Shown here piece after piece: positions 43,784 through 54,800 of a stretch of DNA of 64,000 nt (within the stretch, counting starts at the first letter, position 1; each line of letters begins with the position of its first letter). The notes under the pieces were generated by a model, which worked only from the letters and a program-made list of their open reading frames with translations, was not told the origin of the DNA and searched no databases. Source of the DNA: Galaxea fascicularis (taxonomy: Eukaryota > Cnidaria > Anthozoa > Scleractinia > Euphylliidae); the NCBI GenBank assembly GCA_948470475.1, contig OX419341.1, forward strand, positions 6,566,853-6,630,852. The letters run 5' to 3'. Both the position numbers and the translations under genes were made by a program.

Positions 43784-46700
43784 TTACATGTTCGCTTCTT
43801 TCTGCTCACTTGTCTTAGCTTGTTGTTTCAACTCTGGATAATAATTCTTGTATCTCAGATGCCAAGCTATGCTGGTGCAGGCGCTAACTGTTCTAAACTG
43901 ATGAATGACATTTCGAGGAATAAAGTAGATGTCATTATCTCGTAGACGGATGGTGGAATATTTTACGCCATCTCTCCTCAATTGGTTAAGTTTTGCTTCG
44001 TCCACCCAGCTTACACACTAGAATAAGAAAATACCATGGTTATTTTATGTTATTTTATGCAGGAGGCGGGATGGCCGAGTGGTTTTTGGATTTCAGTGCG
44101 GTGATTTGGGTTCAAGTCCTGCGCTGGCCACTAGCTTGTGTTGTTCTGGGTAGTCAATGGTTCCACTCCTCGGTCATCCTTGTAAATAGCCAACTGGTCT
44201 GCCTCCTCTCATATCTGAATAGCCCCACTACGGGACTGGTCAGTTAAGTATTTATTTTTAATACTTCTAATAATGATACTACTAATAATAATAGTAATAA
44301 TAATAATAATACCAACAATAATATTACTATAATTATAAAATAGCCAATTTTACAGTTGTGTGCTCAGTGACAAAGCAAGTTCTGGGAAGGCAGCTGGAAT
44401 AAACAATTCTTATGTACATGTACAGTGTACCTTGTTAGAGTACTAAGTTAATCACCACCAATGTGATTTACTGCTCGGTAATTTGCCTTGAAGTCACAGT
44501 CAAATTTGTAATGTTCAGTAAATCAATCAAAATCGTAAATGGTTTGAACCCAGGAGACATACATGTATAACTACTGTAAGGGAGGTACAATCGTCTGGGT
44601 GAGTGTAGTCCTGAGAGGGACTGTTTAAGGTGACATTGACTGACGTTTCGACAACCTGAGCGGATGTCCTCATCAGAGTCATAACTCAACCATCAATCAT
44701 AACTCAAGTCATGATCACAGTGATAACTTAAACAGTTGCTTACTTGTTGAACTGGAGGTTCGTGGAGATCCAACTGTAATTTCTGTGCGAGGAAATTAAA
44801 GTTTTCAGCACTGAAGCATACCACATCTTTACATTCCCTGTTGGAGGATGGTCTGAAAAAAAAATGTCAACTTTAAGGTTATACTGTAGTAAATCTAGAA
44901 TTTTACTATGAAATTGAGAAAACTATGAACTCTATCTAAGTATTTCAAATAAATGTCTATTGTGTTGCAGAAAAAAACCAATCAGACTGTAACACTGGCC
45001 TCTTTTGTGGATAGTGGTTTCTTCTTGTGGTTTCATTATGCGTCTGATTGGTTGAGGAACAATAAACATTCCAGAAATAATTCTTCATGTTCACTGTTCT
45101 CTGGGTTTTACAGTGAGTGAAAGATTAGTAAACTTTTAATGCCTTACTGTTCATCAACATGAACTGCTTTCAAGACACCCACAGCAGCCGTTGTTTGTCT
45201 GTCAAACCCATGTCCTACATGATCAGCATGGCAGCGAGTTCTGTCTTCAGCGAGGATTTCTCTGGGTTCTGAGACTCTTGGAAGGTACTGCAGGTTTTGG
45301 AGTTCATTGACACCAATTCTTTTGAAAGGAAAAGAAATACATGTAGCACACGCAAAATATAAAATCAATTAATGCAAGTCATTGCTATCTGCTGCAACTG
45401 TGGTGAGTTTAGTTACACTGTACAAGTACATAGATCACTAAACTGTACATTACACAACACGTACAAGTACAGGCATACATGTAGGCCTAGTGCCACATTA
45501 AGAAATTGTGGTTAAAACAAAATTAATAATGCAAATGATGATGATGAGAATGACAGACTATCATGGATTACTCAAAACACACCTTCGCTTCTTGTATGGT
45601 GACTTTGATTCGGCTGTTGGAACAACCTGTTCCCCAGGTCTCACCCACAAAATAGGACCGTCATTACTTTTGTTTCGATCACTTGAATGAAACACCGAAA
45701 AAGTTCCCCATGGCATTGTTTCCTTCAAGAACAGACACTGCTCAAGCAAGTCCAGAAATTCTGGGAAATATCCTCCGCTTTCTTCTTGCACTGTTCCGAC
45801 TAAGCTGAACTGAAGTAGTGGCCCAGATCGATATGTGCCGTAAGAGTAAGTTCCTTGCACTCTTTGTAAAAACTCTGCCATTTTCAAAGTCTCGAGATCT
45901 GACTTTTTGTACAGTGAAGACACCTTGACGTCCAAATTTGGATGATGCACTCCAAAGTACTCGACAAGTTCAGGAAGATATGCAGCGGCATTGTGTACAA
46001 TGCCCATGACATGTTTAGGAACACCTTCACTCTTCTCAGCGAAGACTTCTCGGAAAAAAAGTTTAACAAACTTCTGCAGCTTTTCGTCCCTTAACCCTGC
46101 AATTTCGTCAGAGTAAACGTGAAGAATAGAAGCACCACCATTGGAATCAACCTCAGTATGAATGAGGTGTGACAAGCGAGTCTTTTCTTTAGGATTTAAC
46201 CTTATGGAATAATCTTCGTGGTTGAAATTCTTTTCTTCTTCATGGTTGTGATGATGATGATGGTGGTCCTTGTGTTTCTTTTTCTTTTTCTTTACATCTG
46301 TTTCTCCGTTGACTTTAGTGGTATTACTTTCATGATTGGTATCCACTGTAAAACAGCCAAGAATAACAGGACTGCATTAGTGTTGGAACAAACGTTTCAC
46401 TTATAAAGGTGGTTACAAAATGTCTTCATATAATGTACCTTGTTGTTCCATAAATGTATAATAATAAATCTATGGAATGACTTGCGAGATTGCAGTGCTC
46501 GAAATTAGCGGTTGTCCAAGACGACCAAAAAGTTTACCGGGCAACCAATTTTTTGGTAAAATCAAGAGGCTGGTTGCCTGAGGAATAAACAACAGACAAA
46601 CCAGCCAAATGGAGAAAATGAATTTATCATAAACGGCACAAAAACAACGCGATGGTTTTGTATTGTCAATGTCTGATGATGTGAAGTTAATAATAATTAA

Positions 46701-49700
46701 TTTGCCTCAGCTAAGCGTTTTCCTGTGTTTTGGATATCTGTAAATCTTCCAAAACATTGCCAGGTATGAAAAGTTAAGAGACAAACCCAAAGTTTCATAT
46801 CTGGTAGCGATCAAAATCAAAGATCACTCCAGACTTCCGCAAAAACCATTGGCACACACTAAGAATTATGGGATATTCAAACTTGATCGCCATGTGATTA
46901 CATCTCAAACTCTGCATGGCATGTAAATAAAGGTAGGATTGCTACCGTAATTGTTCTCAAATTCTTTTCATTTTTTTGTTTTCAATTGGCAGTAGAGAAT
47001 ACAAGTCCTTTCTTTCACAAAGTCAAAATGTGGCATTTTTTGACAGGTGAAAAGCTGCCTCCTCAAAAGAAAGCTAAATTGAGCGAGACAGATGCTGTAG
47101 AAAGTAAAGGCAATATTTACGTATAATTAAGAACACTAAGAAGACAAAAGTGGATGTTTTTTTTTGTGTAGTACACTTAAAATGATGGGTGGGTAACCAA
47201 TAATTTATCAGGGCAACCAAATTCACGGGTTTGGTTGTCCGGCTTTTGACATAGGGACAACTTGGATTTTTTTTTTAATTTCGAGCACTGAGATTGAGGT
47301 ACATGTTAATATTGAACTTAAGTTTTTTTTCCTGTTTTGTTTCTTGACAAAATGTTTGTTATTCTTGGAATATGGCTTACACTCAGTTTGGTCATAGCCC
47401 CCAAAGTTTTCAAACAAGCCAAAGCTTAAGCTACATACATGTAAGAATTTGGCAAATCCTTAGCTACAGGTGAACATTTTTGTTTTTCAAGTGCAGACAC
47501 AAGAAATTCTCTTTGATTGAGAAAGGACACCTGACATCAAAGAAATTAAACACAACAACAATTGACAGGAAATCATGTCATCATATCTTTGAACATGACT
47601 ATGGTAGGTAACAAGCAGATGCTCTTTCTGATCAAAGAGGGGTTCCCTTCAAAGGGTTCCATGTTAGTGAGATTGCAATAGCCAATTTTGTATGCAGTAG
47701 CTATTCAACATGTATCTAAGGCCCGCGTCAAACGCTCTATTTCACATGAACTGTACTAAACTCAGTCACTAAGTACAGCGTTTGACCCAGTTAAATTTGA
47801 CTGATTTCATTTGGATCAGCTGAGGCACTCTTCATGGCCAGCCAGGCGAGAAGAACAGCGAACATAATTTATTGGTCAAATGCTGATCTTCACATGAGGT
47901 GAACCAAATGCATAGTCATGTTAATGTACATGTGTATCAATGTAAAACTAAGCCTCAATCAGTTTATTTCTACTGTATGATCCAGTTAAGTTTGACTGAA
48001 TTAAGTTTGACGTTTGACTCAACAGGCAAACTTAAATCATTGGCTGACCTAAACTGTAATCAAGTTTGGTTCATGTGATGTTTGACATTTGACCTGGGCC
48101 TACGGGTTAAAATTTGTTTAACACAAGTTCAGTGTGAAATTGTAACACAGTGGTCTCAGGTTGTTTCAAGGGATGCCTGGATTCACAGCATTAATTCTAT
48201 ACATATAGAAACTTTTTAAAATTAGAGAAGGCCCAGAACAATTCAGTAAATAACTGTACCCCCCTACCCTGCTCCCCTTCCCCCCCAAAAAATAAAGATA
48301 AATAAAAAACGTGCTGAATTAAGTTAATACCTGAGTTCCTCTTGATTTTCAGCTTTAAGTCGTTATGAGAGATTATCTCTGGGGCAGCTGGAGTGAATTC
48401 AGACTTTCCTGTACATAAAATAACATCAAACAAACAACTGCTAAACTGACAAAACCAGTAATACAATGTAGTTCAATATGAAAATTAAGTAATTATTATA
48501 AATTATAATGTAAATAATTTAAATGTTGTGTGGAAACATGTCTTGCACGTTATTTGCAAGACACGTTTTGGATACTCAGTATCCACCTTCAGTTGAAGGA
48601 TGTTTAAAAGTTGATGACTTCATATAAAGTTGAGATGTACATTTTTGCGTAAATGTCAAAGTTTCTTCCATTGTAACTCACACTTTTGGACTCTGATAAC
48701 TCCAAGATGCTGTTGTTTACTTTTGTCAATACTTGCGCTGTTGTTTTCGTGTGGTTGTACTATCTGTCTTGTCAGATACATAAAAAAATATGCCCTTTGA
48801 GAGCCATTCGCTACGATTCCTTGCTTCTCAGTTTTACAGTCCATTTTTCAGGTCAGTCAAACTTTAATTAACTTACAGGCTTTGTCAACAATGAAGGCGA
48901 TACATCGATAAAACTTCTTTCTTTTTATTCTTGTTGAAACAACGATAAAATAAAGAATAAAGCTGAAACAAATTTGTTGCTTACTAAAGGGTTTAGTTGT
49001 AGAATTAAGTGATTTACAGCTATGTGATCTGATTCAATGTCTGATTACAATTTGTCACTTGTTTTTTTCTGTGATTTCATAGAGACAAACCAACAATAAT
49101 GCTTTCATTTAGGGTTGTTTGGTGTAGACAGCATGTTTCTCATCCTGTAAAGCTCTCCGCTAAACCAAGAGCTTAATCGATTTTCAAAGCATATCGCTTG
49201 CATCTTCACGCATGGCAAGATGGCTGCGCGGCGCGCAGAACATATGCGCACTAACAATAGTAGGCACCGTCCTTAAAATGCGTCAAGTAAAAGTTGATAG
49301 ACATCACACCAACATTAAAAATGTTACAATGTTCAGTTGCGGACTGAAAACACCATGGACATCCAATTACGATCTCCTTATGTATGTGAGTGTGCTTCTG
49401 GGAATAAAGTACATGTATGACTTGACATACATGTACAGTGCACTTCTTGGGGATGAAAAAGAAAAAATTCTAATAACTCAAATCTTAGCAAATATTCACA
49501 TATCAACAGCTTTGAATTTGTAAATATAACAACACATACAGATTGCTTTTGACGTCTACATTTTTTTAAGTTACCCCACGCATGAAAGGAAGAAAAGAAA
49601 ATCCAACGTACTACATTGTGCCGGGAAAGCACTTTTAAATCCTCATTAATAAATCATGATAGAATGCACGTACGAATCAATGTACTTGCTCTGAACGTAA

Positions 49701-50572
49701 AAACACGTAAAATGCCTAATATTTTAGAATACTTTTTCCATACAATGCCTCGAAGCTCGACTTGAAGGGACAGCGATTGATGCATGACACGAAGAAGGTC
49801 TTCCTGTTTTTTATAGTTGATGCACTAGTAAATAAACACGTGTAACTTTAATTTGCTTAAAATCAAACTTGTAATTGCACAACCGATGCCTTACAGCAAA
49901 TGCTACCCACTCTTTCAAACCCTGAAATCGCAGTCCTTGCGAAATAAACTCTCGAATAGCGCCCACGTTTGAATTTGATCAGATGAACTCAGATAAATTG
50001 CCAACGTTTGCATCCTCGATAATTAAGCCAGAGGAACAAACTTTTCGGAATTTATCGCATTTAACTTAATAGGTACCTACGAATTCTTCACTTTTCATGT
50101 CTGGAACACCGAGATGCAGTTACAGAAAGAAAAGTGAACGCGCAGTAATCAATAGTCGTAAAAACAAACAGTCCAGCTGAACGTTCAAGCTACATGCACC
50201 GCAAAGCTGGAGCTGTTTGAATTGATCTGTTCTTGGATGAGCCAAAACAGGATAAAAAGAACTCTTACCTTCTTTCTTAATCTTCTTCAAGGTTGTCTTC
50301 AAGCTGTTGGGTGTTTTGGTCGGCGAAGGTGAGCGAGATGGAGACGAAATCGACGTGATGTTCCAACTCTCCTCCGTGGAGCTCACACGACGAACTTTTC
50401 CTCCATGATTTTCGAGAATCAACCGAGGTTTCGTCCCTCCTTCGAGACTGATCTTCCTTTTTTTCTTGACATGTTCATCTTTCAGTAGGACTACACTCGG
50501 TTCTTTCTTTAACAAAGGGGATTTACCGGGAAACGTATCGCGACCGTTGAGGTTTATTTCCTTGGTCGCCAT
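43784..50572 (-). CDS. RSBN1: RSBN1 / KDM9-family JmjC nuclear protein (6 exons)
   Basis: Members of this family (vertebrate RSBN1/RSBN1L, nematode DPY-21) are nuclear JmjC proteins, reported to demethylate histone H4 lysine 20. The exons on the minus strand are 50572-50269, 48408-48331, 46345-45583, 45318-45148, 44852-44744 and 44017-43784. Every junction is GT-AG and in phase, giving 552 residues. The N-terminus is Lys-rich and Ser/Pro-rich ([11 protein letters not shown]), followed by a poly-Lys and poly-His stretch near residues 146-160. The conserved domain runs from about residue 170 to the end. Recognisable family blocks are [80 protein letters not shown] and [15 protein letters not shown]. 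The last codons, ATG TAA, overlap a GTAAGT donor, so a longer C-terminal isoform is possible. The gene is head to head with the DOCK gene and has several transposons in its introns. Enzyme activity is inferred from the family. Confidence 0.93.
44062..44255 (+). mobile_element. tRNA-derived SINE (GGATGGCCGAGTGG head), plus copy
   Basis: The head GGGATGGCCGAGTGGTTT is a tRNA-Leu/Ser-like A-box region, and GGTTCAAGTCCTG is a B-box. The body (CCTCGGTCATCCTTGTAAAT, AGCCAACTGGTCTGCCTCCT) is shared, inverted, with 55390-55572. It lies in RSBN1 intron 5. The head does not fold as an intact tRNA. Confidence 0.75.
44268..44336. repeat. (AAT)n microsatellite
   Basis: An imperfect run of AAT/ATA triplets immediately follows the SINE. 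It may derive from the SINE tail. Confidence 0.85.
45010..45120. repeat. dispersed repeat, copy 2
   Basis: This is the second copy of the repeat at 75-186. It lies in the RSBN1 intron just beyond the 45148 donor. Confidence 0.6.
46493..47290. mobile_element. 0.8-kb TIR element in RSBN1 intron 2, CAGTGCTCGAAATTA ends
   Basis: The left end CAGTGCTCGAAATTA and right end TAATTTCGAGCACTG are exact inverses. AGATTG flanks both sides (46487-46492 and 47291-47296). Subterminal GGTTGTCC/GGGACAAC and GGGCAACCAA/GGTTGCC motifs repeat near both ends. There is no open frame of useful length, so it is non-autonomous. Confidence 0.8.
47722..48103. mobile_element. MITE with AGGCCC-CGTCAAAC ends in RSBN1 intron 2
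   Basis: The left end AAGGCCCGCGTCAAACG and inner CACATGAACTG are inverted at the right as GGTTCATGTGATG and TTGACCTGGGCCTA. Internal GTTTGACT motifs recur. It is non-coding. Confidence 0.6.
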
Positions 50573-51815
50573 CTTGGAATTGACTAAACAATGACGTCAC
50601 ACGTGTAGCTCCCACTTCCAATTTTTGGCGCGTTTCACCTCCGGTGACAACTAGAAGTAATTATAAGGCGTGTGTCGGGAGAAAAACAAAATTCTTCCAG
50701 GAATCTGGAAATTTTGCCTGGAATCAGAAGATTGGGGAATTTTTCTGGGAGATAAGACATAGTTCTGGGACATTGCAGAGAAAAAAAAAAGATCGAAGTT
50801 TAACGTTTTGCGAGAATGCCACCGAAAAACTTGAGAGGATTTAGAGTTGTTTGTTGGCTTTGAATGTCGAACGTTTAAACGGTTTGGCAACATCGAAACA
50901 TGTCTTTTACAATTAAGAATGTCGTAATCTTCTTAAAAATCACGATTTGCTTTCTGCTGTCTCGACCTTTTGGTTTGCTAATTCCTGTACTTTAACTTTG
51001 AAACGTTTAAACCGGCTTAGTGAATGAGCGCACTTTTTAAGATAAAAACAAAGCAATTATCCCACACTTCACGGTAAATTCGTCTGTAAATTTTAGTCTC
51101 ATTCATTATCTCAAATATTTACAGGGGACTGAGATAGCCAGAATTTTTCCAGAGGTACACATAGTTTTCCAAATCCTTCTCTTTTGAACAATTCAGTCCA
51201 CCATGACCAATGTTTTTTCGTCCAGGTATGGAGAAACACCGTCCTTTTATTATAGAACCAGAGTTAGTAGAGGGAGTCCTCAGAATAAAACGATTAAAAG
51301 AAAATTGTGCTTTTTACTAAATAATTACATTTCATTAATTTGCTTTTTTCATTATTCCTTTTGTTTTTTGAATTTACTTTTATTTCAATTTTTTTTTAAC
51401 TTTTTCAGATACGTTCGTGCGCCAAGGTAGCAACAACCCTGACCCCATTATTACTTAAAAAGAAATCAAGATATTTCGTGCAAAATTTTGAAGGTTTAGC
51501 AGGGGAAAAAATTGGAGTAGATGATCATGGGCTCCTAGTGGATGTATAGCTATGAGAATGCTTGAAAACACCTTCAAATGCCTTTGAAAGGTGTTACATT
51601 TTTACAAAACATAACACTCCCAGGGGTGGGGTGAGGATTTGAGTTGTCTCGGGAACGAGGCTGAGCTAAAGAGAAAATAAACATGGCGCCGGCGTTGAGT
51701 ATTCCACACTCAAACCTTCCAAGTCCTTGACTAATGGGTACTTCTACAACTTATTTAGCCAATGCTGTTATCAATATAGAGATGAAGTTCTGCTTGGAAG
51801 GCTGACGATAATAAT
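50573..51815. promoter_or_regulatory. bidirectional promoter region between RSBN1 and DOCK
   Basis: The two start codons point away from each other with 1,243 bases between them, so both promoters must lie here or overlap. The segment next to RSBN1 contains TGACGTCA (50591-50598), a perfect CRE/ATF-type palindrome. No TATA box is evident at either start. A short upstream open frame before DOCK (51683-51730) is listed separately. Exact transcription starts cannot be seen. Confidence 0.5.
51683..51730 (+). promoter_or_regulatory. upstream open reading frame in the DOCK leader
   Basis: An ATG in good context (AACATGG) opens a 15-codon frame that ends in TGA 85 bases before the DOCK start. If transcription begins upstream of 51683, this frame would be met first by ribosomes and could lower translation of DOCK. 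Confidence 0.35.
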
Positions 51816-54800
51816 ATGGCCTCTTGGAAAGCTACGACTGAAGCAAAATATGGAGTGGGTGAGCAGACCATTTCAATTCGTCTCCTCTTTCAATCGTATC
51901 GGGTCGATTTCTTGTTCCGCTTTCGATCTTTGTAATATTTTCAATTGAAGGGCAAATGACCTAACGTGTAACGGTTGTTCTTTTTTGTAGTTGTTTACAA
52001 CTTTGACGGTAACGTTGCCAATGGATTACGGTTGACCATCGGGGAAACCGTGCACATTTTCGAGGAATGTTCCGGTGAGCTGAAATAATATTAGCCTCAA
52101 CTATTTCCTTATTGATCCACGTTTTTAGCTTCTTCTTGGTTTATTTATTTTCTAATTTGGCATTTCTGTGCCTTTTCGTTGATTGCGGTCGATGATTTGC
52201 ATAAAACGCGTGCGATTTTTGCATTATCAAAAACTTCGGTTTCGTTGTTATTCTTTTTAGTCGAGATCTCCTTCAAAATAGACAACCATTACAACTCTTA
52301 ACTCATTATAAGCCTAATTGATTATTTATTTAATTTGTTTTAGTGCCGTAAATATAAACGTCGATTCTTATCATTAATAAATCGCACTTTTTAGTAATTT
52401 CTGTGCCACGATCCGTTATGAGCAGACTCCTAAATTAAACTTTTGCTTTGCTATTGAATAGGTTGGTACCGGGGTTGCACTTTGCGCAACAAATCTTTGA
52501 AGGTAAGCTCCAGCACACTGTCAAATATTTCACGTTCATTTGTGATTTATTTATTACTCAGATCACTTGACGTACACTGAGCAATTAACCCAGGACGTAC
52601 AGTAACATGTCCATCAAAGTCGATCATAGAAAACGTAGCCCATAGAACACGATATTTCTCGATAATAATTATTGTCAATCGACAAGGTTAATTTGTCGAT
52701 AAAAGTCGATAATTACAAGATTTTCCACTGATTATCGATTTAATCGACAAAAATGCAGACACATTTTTTAATCGGCCACAAAATTACAGAAGTGTAAACA
52801 GCTCTAAAGCTCATTGATTAGTATTGAATTTGATCAATAACGATTGATTTTTATCGACTATTGAGATTATCGACATATGACGCCCTGATTAAACTTTTCC
52901 TTTGGGTTCAAATTTATTTTCATCTATGTTCAACTCAGATCTGATAAGTTTGCTGCATACAGATCACTAAAAATTAATTTTAAGGTTACAGTTCTTTCTC
53001 CATATTTATGGAGATTTTTTTAATCAGAAAAAGGAGATAAATTTACCTTGTGAACTGGGTTAACAAATTTTTTAGCATAATGGCATGTTCATTAGTCAAT
53101 TTCAATAATTATTGCGATAAAAAATAATGTGACTTCAAATGTTCCATTCTTTCACATTTAAAATCTGTACATTTTTAGTTTAAATCTGCCAGTGTTCTAT
53201 CATGAATGCTGGTCTCTGATTGGCTATGCTACTCGCTAACTATTCTGTGATAGATAGTGAGTAGCGTTTGTCAACAAAATGGCAGCCGCTTCTTCATGTT
53301 TTCAGAGTGTCTGTGGGGAGAATTTAGATAATTTACTTGTTTAGTTTAGAATGACTAGTAGATTTATACTAAAACAATTAGATTATTCCCTCTCTATTTC
53401 TATGCTGATGAGGGCGCAGCCCGAATCAGCTATCACATGATAGAAATCTTGAGCTGATAATCTTATTGTTAAGAAGTCATCAGATTGAGGACCTATTTTT
53501 AGTAAACAGTTACAGGAAACATGAAAGTGAAACATTCATCAAAATGACAGGGCACAGTTCATACATGTAGTTCCAAAATATATTCATACAATGTACCCCC
53601 TCTCAGAAGCTCACTGGAAAGTGATGAGGGTCATGGGTGCCCTACTTACACTAAAGATTTTAGAGCATGAGAAGATATATGTTGATGCCAATACCGTAAT
53701 TTACAAAAATTCCAGCTTTTATTTGATAGTTGCTATGTAATACAGTGAAACCCCGTTATAGACCATCCTGTTAACACGACCACCTCAACATTACGCCCAC
53801 TTTTTTTTGTGGCCTGAACTGCATAAGCCTACTTATTTTCTTATTTGAAAGCCCCGTTACACATGCACGACCAAATTTTCATATTAAAAGGGGTTTCATT
53901 GCATAAAAATATATTTAATGTAATTTAATATCATATATTAAGTATCTTTGTTTAATTAATAATTTCATCAATTAATTCAATTCAATTCAATTCAATTTTA
54001 TTATTCATTTTTATAATCCGTCAAATACTTTTGCTTGCTTTTGATTGGTCGATACACATCATGTGACTGAATATGCTCCAGCTAAAACTAGGAAGGGTAA
54101 TAAATACAATGGCCTCCATTTGGCTTTAAAAACATGCTTGGATATTTGTCCTTGGACATCATCAGTTCCTTGTAGCTCACAGTTTTCCTCGAGCTTTGCT
54201 TGCAGAAAACTGTTTGCTCATCAGGGATGGTGGTATTTGCTGCCAATAACACTGCAGAAAAATAGCAGGTCTTAACCAAGATCAAAATTTCAATTCTCAT
54301 ATGTTGTCCCTTCACATTTCCTATAGAAGTGATTGGGAGAAGTTGTTAAAATATCAAGCAAATTCATCTTGTGTGATACTGTCCTAAGTTCTTGTGACCA
54401 CTCTATTTTGTAAAGCATTAAAATTACAAGGAGAATTGTGATGCTGATCACTCTTTGGGTGGGTTAAATGAGAAAACCAGTGATTGTGGTTAGAGAAATT
54501 TGTAGTGGATAATATGCATTCTCCTTGACAACAACGTGGTTTCAATGGCAAAACTTGGACGCCAAACTTCTCTCAGTCCAAACTCAATAACTATGCCACC
54601 CATTTTTCACGAGTGTAAGGAAAGCAATCATCACACAGTAGTTACAAAAACATTAGGTTATCTTTTTATAAGGATGTCACTCTCAAATTAAGGCTTCATG
54701 GTGGAAATGGTCGCTCTGGAGTGGTTGGGGGGGTAGGGCAATTGTCCTTTTATTTCCCCTAGATCTGTAATTGATAAGTACTTATGAATGGATGAGTTCT

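Noticed and set aside
43567..43809. 80-codon minus-strand frame overlapping the RSBN1 end
   Set aside because: It is in a different frame from the RSBN1 exon and shows no family similarity. A real downstream exon would need a separate acceptor, which I did not find.
44062..44135. tRNA-Leu-like gene
   Set aside because: The A and B boxes are present but the arms do not pair as a tRNA, and the sequence continues into a SINE body found elsewhere in the window.
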